Positions 1-47,318 of a stretch of DNA of 64,000 bases are shown piece by piece (within the stretch, counting starts at the first letter, position 1; the number at the start of each line of letters is the position of its first letter). The notes beneath the pieces were generated by a model. The model had not been told where the DNA came from. It worked only from the letters and a program-made list of their open reading frames with translations, and did no database searches. A program made the position numbers and the translations under genes. The stretch lies in NCBI GenBank assembly GCA_943735955.1, contig OX030961.1:2369983-2433982 (forward strand). The letters are read 5' to 3'. The DNA comes from Piscicola geometra (taxonomy: Eukaryota > Annelida > Clitellata > Hirudinida > Piscicolidae).

Positions 1-832
1 AGATCGCCTTCGAACAGTCAAAGTCGTGCAGGTGTTTGAAGCGTTGGGTGAGGAAGCCCCCCAAACAGAGGAGGAGTTCGCCGGTGGTGGCTTTCATAAA
101 AACCTGTCTGCAGCACACGTCGGACCTTCGTGAGTTGTCCCTGAGTTTCACGCTGTCTTGCTCTGTAGTGGCAGAGGTGGGGAAAGTGCAGATGGGTGGA
201 GAAAGGATGAGAGTGTTGTTGTTCAGGCGGTCCATCTTACACAAACGCTTTTTACAATGGTTGTTGTTGTTCTTCTTAATGAAATCATCTTGCTTGTCAT
301 CAGTGCTTTTGTGCATGGCAAGCTGTGACAATTTCTCCGAAGTGTAGGCTTTGTTGTCATAAGTGACATTTCCACAAGTACTCATTCGAGAAAAGTGAAC
401 TTCAAGCTGGGAGCATCGCTTGCTTATTTGAAATGTTTCTTTTTTTCTATGATCTGTTCCTTCGTTCGCCTTCTTGATCTCTCTTTCTTGCCGCGTCTGT
501 CTGCTTCCCGCCTCACGCATGTAGGCACTCTCAGAACGAAAGTTATTAAGACTCATCGACTTGGAGAAGAAGGTGTGGTTGGGTGTGAGGGGCAGGTAGT
601 GGTTGGAGTGTTTGTGTTTGTTGTTCTTGAAGCTCTTGAGGTCGCTGAAGAAGGACTTGGAAACGCTGAAGCCCTTGAAATCCTTCAGGACGCTGAGGAT
701 GTAGAGAGATGACGACGACTTCGACTTCAGTGGCGCTTTGAGGCCATAGCTGTCATAGCCAGGGTGGTTGTTGCCAGGTAAGCCGTACAAGAAGTCATAC
801 CTGTCGCAGTGCTGTGAAGAGGCCGTACCCAT
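1..832 (-). CDS. CDK5R1: CDK5 activator (p35-like), 5' part, cut by window edge
   Basis: An uninterrupted frame runs from the ATG at 832 to the window edge (277 codons). It starts MGTASSQHC, with glycine at position 2 followed by serines as in the N-myristoylated start of vertebrate p35. A basic, Ser/Asn/Lys-rich stretch follows. Near residues 244-265 it enters ATTGELLLCLGGFLTQRF, which matches the first helix of the CDK5-activating domain of p35/p39 (vertebrate form close to STSELLRCLGEFLCRRC). p35 binds and activates CDK5 at membranes in neurons. Absence of introns agrees with the intronless vertebrate genes. The catalytic-partner surface and C-terminus lie beyond position 1. The middle of the protein is not recognisable, so orthology to p35 rather than p39 is undecided; the symbol is the family name. 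Confidence 0.8.
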   Translation of the reverse strand, partial: MGTASSQHCDRYDFLYGLPGNNHPGYDSYGLKAPLKSKSSSSLYILSVLKDFKGFSVSKSFFSDLKSFKNNKHKHSNHYLPLTPNHTFFSKSMSLNNFRSESAYMREAGSRQTRQEREIKKANEGTDHRKKETFQISKRCSQLEVHFSRMSTCGNVTYDNKAYTSEKLSQLAMHKSTDDKQDDFIKKNNNNHCKKRLCKMDRLNNNTLILSPPICTFPTSATTEQDSVKLRDNSRRSDVCCRQVFMKATTGELLLCLGGFLTQRFKHLHDFDCSKAI

Positions 833-1543
833 GACCACTTCACTGCCTGTTATAACTCTGTCTTTGTTCTTTCCAGCCCCGTTTCAACTACATTTCTTTT
901 TGCGTTTATATTTTTTGAAAATATTTAGTGAACTCGACTTTTTTATATTTCCATAATTCACTTTGAAGAATTTTCTTAATAGATTAGATCTTTGAGGCTT
1001 TTTTAGCTTCAAAATGATTATCTCAGTCTTATTATAATCTTTTCAACAATTTCACTTTATTATTTTACTTAACAGAAAGTATCTCAGAACCGACTACCAA
1101 ATCGCAGACTCACAATGTTTCTCACAAAAGCAATCACAAGCGTCTTGAAAGGCAATTCACCTCGCAAGAGACGCATTGATTCTATGCAGCAAGCAGCTTT
1201 TTGATGCCGGCACTGCAACGTTTGTGCTTATTTCAGCACCGACGTCACATACAACTGCGCACCGTCATTATTCAATTAGAGAGCTGAAAATCGCTGTGTG
1301 CCAGAAACGATTTAACCAATTTATTGGTAAATTTATAAGTAAATGATAGATGGCCCATAACACGAATTTTAAATTTTTTAATAAAATAATTAGTGAAACT
1401 GAGTTTTATTCCACATTAATCGCACATTACCAAACTTCTTTAAATGAAAAACATTTCAACATTGTTAAATATTTCTTTTAAACAAAATGTCATTCTTCGA
1501 TAATATTTTTTCCATTCTCAGCTTTAACCTCCAAAATCTCACA
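833..1543. other. Gap between K2P channel stop and CDK5 activator start
   Basis: No coding exon is seen. A minus-strand AATAAA at 1405-1410, 134 bases past the channel stop, is a reasonable poly(A) signal for the channel. The remainder should hold the promoter and 5' UTR of the CDK5 activator. The 900-1100 and 1330-1500 parts are AT-rich. Confidence 0.5.
1405..1410 (-). terminator. Candidate poly(A) signal of the K2P gene
   Basis: AATAAA on the minus strand, 134 bases downstream of the K2P stop codon. The next gene on this strand starts more than 500 bases further on. Confidence 0.4.
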
Positions 1544-2956
1544 TCACATGATGAAGCACCTCTCGAAGTCCACCACGTACACTTCTTCTTCGTCAACGTC
1601 GTCAGAGCTGGAGATCTCCTTGGCGATTACAGAGTCTGAGACTTCTTGTGGTCGGTCGCCCAGTGCTCCTAGTTGCGCACTGCGGTAGCGCTTGAAGTCT
1701 GCTTGGCGGGTGATGTTGTTGATGTATAGGATGAGTGAAGATTCGATTTTCGTCTGGACGAGTTTGCGAATGTTGCTGAAGAGCGTGGCGGTGAGACCGA
1801 TGCCGAAGCAGGTGAGGAAGATCACCAGCCAATAACTGCTGCGGGAAGGGTAGATGTCGCCGAAGCCGATGGTCGACATGGTGATGACGAAAAAGTAGTA
1901 GGAGTCGATGTAGCTCAGTTTGCTGAAGTAGGGAAGTACGCATGCACAGAAGGCGATGAAAAGAAAGTTGACGTTGATGAGGAATGAAATGTGGATGCTT
2001 CTAGGGTTTTTGGTGTAGTTCGGATGGGAAACAGCTTTCTTGTATATTCTTTTGACCTGAGAATGTTTTTTATAGTCTATATATTCAACTTTGTAGTTTT
2101 ATAGTATTAAATATTTTTTTCTTTATCTGATCCCAGCTTACCCGGTACACCATGAGCTTCCAGCAGTTATAGAGGCTGAGAGAAAAAAGATTGCCCAGTT
2201 TGAAAAAAACAGAAATGCACATTGGAATGCCAATGGCAGTGTACAAGACGGTCAAGAGTTTAGCTTCCATCGTCATTGGCACAAAGTCGCCATACCCTGT
2301 CATGGAAGTTTGTAGGTGATCAAATTGCCTTCGCTTTAATATTTAAAAAAAAGTATTGTTTGAACCGTTATTATTTGAAATCCCCTATAACCTAGAATGC
2401 TAATGATGGTTTACTTAAGCGATACTGTTAGGCGATAACTGCTTTTTCGTATCACATTTTCAGTGAAAATCTCACGATAGGCAGAGATTAAAACCTCGCT
2501 TTACAAAGTGCTACTGAGCATCTTCCTACCAATAGTAGTGATCTGCACGAAGCTGTAGTACATGGCAATGCCATAGGACCAGTCGACCGTGCGGTTCTTC
2601 TGCAAGAGGTCGAAGTTCTGCAGAATGTCCTTGGCTCGCTGCTTCAGTAACTCCCTCACGTTGCCAAACTTGCACGGAGAGTTTTCATAGATCTTCAGGA
2701 TACTGACATTAATGTCGATCTCGTTAAGTCTTTCAATGGCTCTGTCTTGTGCGGCATCCAGCTCATCCAATGAAAACTCCAGTTTGGAGGCTTCCTTGCT
2801 GGCGAAGAGAAAGCCTCCGAGCATGATGTAGCCCACCAGGAAGATGAACTTGAAGATCTCCAGCTCGTGCACAGCAAAGCTCCAGAACTTCTGCAGTCTC
2901 GTCTTTCGCTTCCTTCTTCTCTTTCTCATCGTCTCAGACTTGAAGTTATGGCCCAA
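1544..2956 (-). CDS. Two-pore-domain (K2P/TWK) potassium channel
   Basis: Three exons, 2956-2530, 2296-2142 and 2056-1544, join in phase to 364 codons. The first intron splits the first selectivity filter: the upstream exon ends at TTI and the next supplies the rest, giving TTIGYGD at about residues 140-146. The second pore reads STIGFGD at 255-261. Four hydrophobic segments lie at about 35-52, 156-175, 215-236 and 269-288, so the order is TM1-P1-TM2-TM3-P2-TM4, the K2P plan. Such channels dimerise and carry background K+ leak at the plasma membrane. A basic run (RKRRRKRKTR) precedes TM1, and an acidic tail with EISSSDDVDEEE follows TM4. The TM1-P1 extracellular cap is long, as expected. No subfamily is assigned. 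The start is the first in-frame ATG; an extra upstream exon cannot be excluded. Confidence 0.9.
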
Positions 2957-3188
2957 TAAATTACAATTTGATTCTTTTCAAATTGAGTATCTCACATCTT
3001 GAGACGTCCAATATAAAATATATAAAAAATAGACTTTTAAAATATTAAAATTAGCACTTCAGTTGTTTATACGGAAACTCTCATGACGCTGCAAAGATTC
3101 ACTAATTTATTGTCTAAAGTGGCTTCTTTTTACAAAAACTTCGATAAGTATACATCTACTAATAACTAAAAAAGAACTTGATCTTCTA

Positions 3189-3194
3189 TTTATT
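3189..3194 (-). terminator. Candidate poly(A) signal of NAE1
   Basis: AATAAA on the minus strand about 90 bases past the NAE1 stop, upstream of the K2P gene on the same strand. Confidence 0.45.
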
Positions 3195-3283
3195 TAACAA
3201 CAACAAAAGTTTTCATTGAAAATTGATAAAAAAACGCGAAAACCCAAACGCCAAGACCCGAAAGAAATTGAGAAAACCCAAAT

Positions 3284-8655
<5,372 letters not shown>

Positions 8656-9506
8656 ATTGTAAAGCAATTCTTTAGAAAGCTAGATAAAATATTTTTTTCT
8701 TGAAAATATTTTTTAACAATTAATGAATCAAAAGAAACACCGAATTAAATAAAAATGTTTAAAAGTTAATCAACGTTTTAAACTATTTTATAATAAAAAT
8801 GTAGTTACTAATTATTAGTATGATCATCTTTCTAATTGAAATATGATTTATTTGAAAAGCATTTTTTCCACATTTTCTTTATACAATTAACTTCAATATT
8901 GTAAGCTATTTTTCACTAAAGTCCAAATTTTATGTTTTTTTCTATAATGTTGATGATCAATCAATCAATTGATTATAAAAATGATTGAATTGTTAGAAAT
9001 TTACTTAAACAGTGCTTGGGATAAACCACAAGTACAACCATAATCTTTCAAGTTCAAATTGCATATACGTTAAGTATAAAATGCCGATTTTTTTCAATGA
9101 ATTCATTTCGTTAAATTTTTTCACAATTTCAAAATTTTCATGATTATCAATGGTCATTTTGTCCTTAAAGGAACTTGTGTTGAATATATTCTTATTTGAG
9201 GTCTTTGGTTTTGAATGCAAGTTCGACCGGTACAACGACATATTAGAGAAAAGGGTAAGAAACGTTCTTTGTTCTATGCATAAATATACTTTGCTGTTTA
9301 CCGATAATCAAAATCTTATTTTGAAAAACTTAAGACATGAATTTCTTTCGAAAATTCGATATTAATATTCATTTTTCAGAAAATCATTGGGTTTGAAACT
9401 ATTACGCTGATTTTTAAAACTCACATTGTATACAAATTATAGCCCAAATATATTTTTATTATTTTTTAAATAATATTTTCACAATTTTAAAGGTGCCTAA
9501 AGTGAA
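8656..9506. promoter_or_regulatory. Shared upstream region of NAE1 (-) and the BTB zinc-finger gene (+)
   Basis: The two start codons point away from each other, 851 bases apart. The sequence is AT-rich with no convincing exon; short open frames at 9005-9365 have no recognisable content. It presumably holds both promoters. No defined motif is claimed. Confidence 0.45.
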
Positions 9507-11085
9507 ATGGATCAATCGGAGCATTTTAGTAAGTTAGTCTCAGCATGTGCAACATTCAGAAAAAATGACTTTCTCTGTGACACTCTGCTTCTGGTGGGAG
9601 ACAAGCAGTTCAAGGCACACAGTGTAGTTCTGGCTGCAGCCTCTAGTTTTTTCAAGTCGGTGTATGAGCAGTACGAAAGGCCCGAGATGTACTACATCAA
9701 GCTGCCTGGAGTGGACCCTGACCTGATGCCCATCATCCTCGACTACATGTACACTGGCAAGCTGATCCTGCCCTACAAGGATGAGGAATGCAAGCTGCCG
9801 CCATTGCTCTTTGAGTCCTTCATGACTTTTGGACTAGACCTCTCTAATCACACTGAGTTCGTGTTCGATAATCAAAGGTACTCATCATAATAACATTTGA
9901 TTTAATGATTATTTTCTTGTAACGTTTACTTCTCTTAAATATACTTTGAACAGGCTTCTTTTTGCTTCGAATATAGTTTAATCTAAAAGCTGTGTTCTCA
10001 CTTTACGACAATTATTTGCTAGCTATTTCGTCAAGATCTAAGCATAATGCTAGTTGGATGAGTAGTTTATAAGTCAGAAAAGTTGGACAAAAAACTTAAT
10101 TAGAAAAGAATTTATACTTTCTGAAAAATCTATTATGTCACTTTGAAGGGTGGAAGGGCAAGCAGAAACTGAGGAAGGTGTGTTAGAGGAGGTGAAGGCG
10201 GATGTGATGATGGAAGAAGCAGCCACTGCAAGTGAGGCGATCACCGTGGCGGATGGCAATGTGGTGCTGGTGAAGAAGGAGGAGGAAGAGGAAGAAGTTG
10301 GACTTGGTAAGAAGTTGTGGGTTTGTGAAGAGTGTGACAGAACATTCCAGAGGAAGGCTGCATACGACAAACATGTGCAGATGCATGCAGAAGAAGATAA
10401 GCCAACACTGTGTGAGTTGTGTGGCATGGCTGTGAACGGAAAGATGGAGATGGAGAACCACTTGGCTGTGGTGCACGCACAGCCCTTCAAGAGTGAGTGG
10501 TTCAACTGCCACTTGTGTGAGAAGACCTTCTCGAAGGAGCTCACACTGGCGCACCACATGAACAAGGTGCACAAGAGTGGCACAAAAGAGGCGAAGGAGG
10601 CAAAGCGCGAGTTCACGTGTGAGTTCTGCGACAAGCAGTACGCCTCACGCACGTCCATCAAACTGCACACCGTGATGGTGCACTCGAAAGTGAAGCCTTA
10701 CCAGTGTGCAGAGTGTGGCAGGGGCTTTGCGTTCAAGTCGCAGATGATTTCACACACACGCATGCACACCGGAGAACGACCCTTCGAGTGCAACACGTGC
10801 GGCAAGACGTTCTCGGCGAACCTGAACCTCATGCAGCACATCCGCATCCACACGGGAGAGAGACCTTTCACGTGCAACTACTGCGGCAACCGCTTCTCGC
10901 AGAGGTCGCATCTGCAAACTCATCTGCGCACGCACACTGGCGAGAAACCCTACCATTGCTCACAGTGCGACAAGAAATACAAGAACCGTCTAGACCTGCG
11001 AATCCACTGTCTGCGCATCCACAACATTAACATCAAGCTGCGTGAACCCAACATCATCAACGCCAGACCAATCAAGCACCGCTGA
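9507..11085 (+). CDS. BTB/POZ domain protein with eight C2H2 zinc fingers
   Basis: Two exons, 9507-9877 and 10149-11085, join in phase (AG then G makes Arg124) to 435 codons. Exon 1 is a BTB/POZ domain: DTLLLVGDKQFKAHSVVLAA, then SSFFKSV and LDYMYTGKL. Exon 2 opens with an acidic linker (EEEEEE) and then eight C2H2 fingers at about residues 183-416. Linkers of the TGERPF/TGEKPY type join the later fingers. Fingers 1-4 are more irregular, with H-x4-H spacings. The layout is that of BTB-ZF transcription factors, which dimerise through BTB, bind DNA through the fingers and often recruit corepressors or CUL3. No specific ortholog is recognised. The valine at 10150 is a splice-joined codon, not a start. 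Confidence 0.92.
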
Positions 11086-11195
11086 TCGTCTGCCGTCTTG
11101 AATGTATATATAATTATCTAGCGCCATTTTAAATAAGCTTTTTTCGAATAACTTTTAAGCCTGTGCCGTGCACCTGACTGCGTTCCCATGGTTAC

Positions 11196-11201
11196 AATAA
11201 A
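11196..11201 (+). terminator. Poly(A) signal of the BTB zinc-finger gene
   Basis: AATAAA 111 bases after the stop, and only 39 bases before the start codon of the ankyrin gene. Confidence 0.6.
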
Positions 11202-11240
11202 TTCATATTGTGTCTACACTTTTGAAGATTTTTATTTTTA

Positions 11241-12401
11241 ATGCGTTTGAGAATGTTCGAAGCGGCGAAGAGGGGCGACATTGCCTCAATGGAAGACGCT
11301 CTGAGAGCGGGAGAAAGCGTCAATCAGTCAGAAAAGTCAGTTCATGCCTTCACCCCGCTCCACGTCGCATGCCAACACTCTAACCTCCAGGTGTGCTATT
11401 CTGTAGTTATTAAAAACCCATTAAAGAAATATAAGTCTTAACCCTATCAAACTATTAGTGTGGCTTTACGCCGTTGTATTGTATTTTATGTTATAAATGT
11501 GTAATAATTATTAATAATTTAATAGGGTATTATGTATACTGCTTATCAGTGATAATATAGCTCAATTATTCAGTCAATACAGCCTCTACCGCCTATCTAT
11601 CTATTAAACTCTTCCAACCAGAGCGTGGAGTGGCTGCTCAGGCAGGGGGCAGATGCTTCGGTGAGGAGTGCCAGAGGATGGACTGCTCTGCACATCTGTG
11701 CCATCAGAGGAGGAAGGCAAACCTCTCAGGTGACGTGCGGTGATATTAGAAGCCTGCACAGGACAGAATTTTCAGCCGTCTGTGAATCAATTATCAGTGA
11801 TTCGCTGAATCAATTATTCTGTTGTTGAACGCTTCTTAAAAAATTCTGCGTTTTTGCGTTTTGGAGTAGACCTATGGTCTGTTCAACACACAGGCGCTTA
11901 TAAGGAGTGGAGCAGACGTGAACGCGAAAGACGGCAGAGGGTGTGGTCCAGCTCATCTGGCAGCTGCTCACAACCATCCCTCCCTCCTGCACACCCTACT
12001 CTCCTGTGAAGCTGTAAGTATTTGTGTGTCACTTGTTACGCCTGACTTCAAAAAAGATAAACATAACAAGACATAAAGATACATGTACGCACACAAAAAG
12101 ATACACACATACAAAGGAGATGAGCAGCACGGACAAGCGAGGCTGGACTGTGTCCCATTACGCGTGCTACCATGGCAACCTGGAGTGCTTGAAACTTCTT
12201 TCACCTCCCTCTCACCAGCCCGACAATCAGGGAAACACACCACGTGAGCATTGCATCCTTAACATCATCATTATCATCATCATCGCTACCATCATCATCA
12301 TCATCGCCACCATCATCATCATCGTCATCATCACCATCGTCACCATCATCATCGTCATCATCATCATCGTCATCATCGCCATCATCATCATTATCATCGT
12401 C

Positions 12402-12432
<31 letters not shown>

Positions 12433-12438
12433 TCATCC

Positions 12439-12469
<31 letters not shown>

Positions 12470-13887
12470 CAACAACATTCTCATCATCATCGGGGAAACA
12501 CATCACGTGAGCCATTGCATCCATAACATCATCATTTTCATCATTATCGCTACCACTATCATCATCATCGCCACCACCATCATCATCGCCACCACCATCA
12601 TCATCATCAGTGCATCTAGCGTGCAGGGCTGGGCAGTTGGCTTGCGTGAAGCACTTGTTGTCCTCTTCGAATGGCAGCTGGAGCACCTGGATCTCTTCGA
12701 AGAATTTAATGGGTTGCGCTCGTTGGAGCAAATGATAATATATATACTACTAGAGATAATATTAATAATAAGCAAGTTTGAGTTAATAGTAATAAGAGAG
12801 TTTAAGTTAATAATAATATATCTAAATTATAGTTTATATTATAATGTATATTTATACCGAAGTTAATATTCTGATTAAATAATTCAAAAGGTTTTGAATG
12901 ACTTACTGTAACGAATCAAAAGTTAAGATTAAAGAATAATTCATTGAAAGGTTAAAATGACCATTCCATTGGTCATTCAGGAAACACTGCGAAGATGGAA
13001 GCGGTGGATGGGCGTAAGGGATTGGTGGTAGGATATCTGCAGGCTTTGGAATCCACGCCAGAAACATCTACCCATGGTCGTTCGATTGGTTATAAATTGA
13101 GAAAATTAATCATTAAATATAATAATATTAATAAATAAACACTTTTAAAATATTCATTATTGCTTATAATTTGTGCGGAAATAAGTGTAATAACTAACTT
13201 TACTATTTATAAGTTATAAATAAAGTAATTTATTAAATTTATTTTATTTCAAGCACACACAAACACATGGCGACACCATTTCAGAGTCTTCATTCCCAGC
13301 CCACCAAGCAGCCCGCATGGGTGACCTGGAGCTTCTGAGGAGGCTGGTGGAAGGGGGAGTGGTCGATGTGGAAGAGGTCGATGCTGATGGTGATACCCTT
13401 CTACACAAAGGTCCGTGGTGATGATGATGATTCAGTGTTATGTGTTATTCGTTTATTATTTTTTTTATTAAATTGTCTCTAACCGAGTGGCCTCGAAGCG
13501 CGCTCGGGTTTACGCCACGTTAATAATATTCATCGCTGTATTTTGTATTATTTGGTGATATTTATTGGGGTAATTATGAATCAAAAAGTATTATTGAAGC
13601 AGCACACAAACAAAAAAGGCAAACTTCTATTTTTTTTCAATTTAAAACGATAGTTTTAACGTTTAATAGTTCAACGCCACATAAAAACAGCGGTTGGTCA
13701 CCCGGCGGTTGTGGAGTGGTTGCTGGAGCAGGGAGCCGTGGTGGGTGAGATGAACAAGCATGGAGAAACGTGTGAGGACGTTGCGGGAAGGATGGGTGAG
13801 ATTCAGTGTTGTGTGCTGATGCAGGAGTATGGAGGAGGAGGGATGAGTGGGATGGAGAGAAGAGGTGGAAGAGGAAGGTTGGTGTAG
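11241..13887 (+). CDS. ANKRD42: Ankyrin-repeat protein, ANKRD42-like
   Basis: Eight exons join in phase to 341 codons: 11241-11390, 11622-11729, 11894-12013, 12117-12243, 12620-12721, 12981-13076, 13285-13410, 13691-13887. The best-preserved parts parallel vertebrate ANKRD42: RGWTALHICAIRGG, DGRGCGPAHLAAAHNHP, TDKRGWTVSHYACYHGNLEC, FPAHQAARMGDLELLRRLVE and GDTLLHKAVGHPAVVEWLLE. About seven to eight ankyrin repeats are present; the vertebrate coiled-coil tail is missing and the protein ends in a Gly/Arg/Met-rich tail. Ankyrin repeats mediate protein binding; ANKRD42 has been described as a phosphatase-1-interacting protein. Exon 5 is the weakest call: its acceptor TCTAG follows an ATC repeat and was chosen for phase and for the RAGQLACVKHLL repeat match. 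Confidence 0.82.
12261..12612. repeat. (ATC)n tracts in ANKRD42 intron 4
   Basis: Two ATC-rich runs, 12261-12490 and 12527-12612, separated by a second copy of a segment resembling 12232-12260 (GGGAAACAC...ACGTGAGC...ATTGCATCC). The repeat arose with duplication of the exon-4 donor region, so a second donor-like GTGAGC sits near 12507. Confidence 0.85.
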
Positions 13888-14688
13888 GATGATTGAAGAA
13901 GAATTAACAAAGAAGAATTAATTTATGTAGGAAAGAAGAATTGATCATAATTTGAATTATCTTTCAATTTAACACATTTGAAAGCTTTTATAAGACACAA
14001 AGGATTCGAAGGCATCGGACAATTTCAAGCCGTCATCACCTTCTTGGCATTAGGCATTAGAAACATCATTTACAATTATCACAGTCCAAAATCGTTAAAA
14101 AAGCGCTACGGACACAACCAGAGCATTCTGGCATGTATGTGAACGTAGTTGATAATGGCATGGATGGATTGAGATTCACGGAAATAATTGAGTCCCAAGA
14201 CTGGTTCTAATATCAAGAGAATATATATACTATATTGCCTATAATAGGCAATTTTCAAAAAGCTAGCGATACATAATATATGATTCAAACGCTAGAAGTA
14301 TCAAAGCGAAATGTAAAAATGTTAGTACTTTTTATGGGCTTTCATTAAAGTTCCGATTTAAGCTTTAAAAAAGCACTCCTAAATTCGATACAAAACTAAA
14401 AGCGCAAACGAAAGAAGTTTCTAGCCCAGCGAATATGAATCGTTGCAAATACATTCTCAACAAAAATATAAAATGTTATTTAGCATAGATGTACTGATGG
14501 AATAAAACTGAATATCCATATAATTAATTTCCACGCCCATGATCCTCATCGTCATCATCATCATAAGTGGCCTGGAAGCTCGTTCGGGTTATACGTCACT
14601 ATAATAATGCTCGTCATTATAATTATTATCATAATTTTGATAATCATCATTATCATCTCAATCCTCATTATAATCATCGTCATAATCA
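13888..14688. other. Tail-to-tail gap between ANKRD42 and the patatin-like gene
   Basis: No coding exon is seen. A degenerate ATC/ATT-rich patch begins near 14530 and runs up to the stop of the patatin gene. The phrase GGCCTGGAAGCTCGTTCGGG near 14569 resembles one at about 13490, which may mark a dispersed repeat. Both genes end here, so 3' UTRs are expected. Confidence 0.4.
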
Positions 14689-46585
<31,897 letters not shown>

Positions 46586-47318
46586 GATGATGAATTAAAG
46601 CATGATCCATCTATTTAATAGACTTGTGATTTTTATAGAATTTAGTTATTCAAAATTATGTTTAAATGTCACAGTTAAATAAAATGAAATAGTTCATCAG
46701 AAGAGAAATGATTATACTATAATCATTATAGCATTCGAAAGATGAAAAACGAAAAAGAGTATTAATGATAAGTTTTAAATGCTTTTCAATTAAATACTTA
46801 ATGTTATCTCACTATTTTTTCAATACTTCATTACTACTAGTTCCTAGTAACTAGTAATTTACTAGGAAGTGTAACTAAAGCCTTTAATAAAGGTAAGTTT
46901 TAAAAGTGTAAAATTATTTCTATATCAATAAATATAAACTAAATTTTCACGAAAATTTACTTAATGATGATAACTTTTTTTTAGATAGTATTCTAAAATT
47001 TTCTATTTCTTTTGTGAAAAAGTTTTTTTTATTTTTTTCCTATCAATACTAACTTTAAATTTACTTTTAAAATTACATCTAAATGCTGTAAAAATGGATT
47101 ATACATACTAAATTAAGTCTAGATAGAGTTAAGTAATAATTCCAGTTTTAACTTTACATTTATTTTGAAAAATCTAAATGAAAAATCTTCAAGTTTAGCT
47201 TGAAGTCTTTAAAAATAAGTATATTACTTCATGAATATAAAGTTTTTAATATAAACTTTATATTATAAACGTTATTTAATAAAGGGTCTAAAATATAATT
47301 TAATAATTACAAAACTTA
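46586..47318. promoter_or_regulatory. Shared upstream region of the patatin-like gene (-) and TBC1D22 (+)
   Basis: Divergent start codons 733 bases apart. Very AT-rich, with an inverted-looking ACTAGTTCCTAGTAACTAGT stretch near 46837. No exon seen. Confidence 0.45.

Noticed and set aside
1..712. Plus-strand frames at 36-347 and 395-712
   Set aside because: The minus strand carries one continuous frame with p35 features at both ends.
9005..9365. Small frames on both strands upstream of the BTB gene
   Set aside because: AT-rich, mutually overlapping, with no motif and no splice context.
10150..10152. GTG start for the zinc-finger part as a separate gene
   Set aside because: The codon is the first full codon after a splice acceptor and joins the BTB exon in phase.
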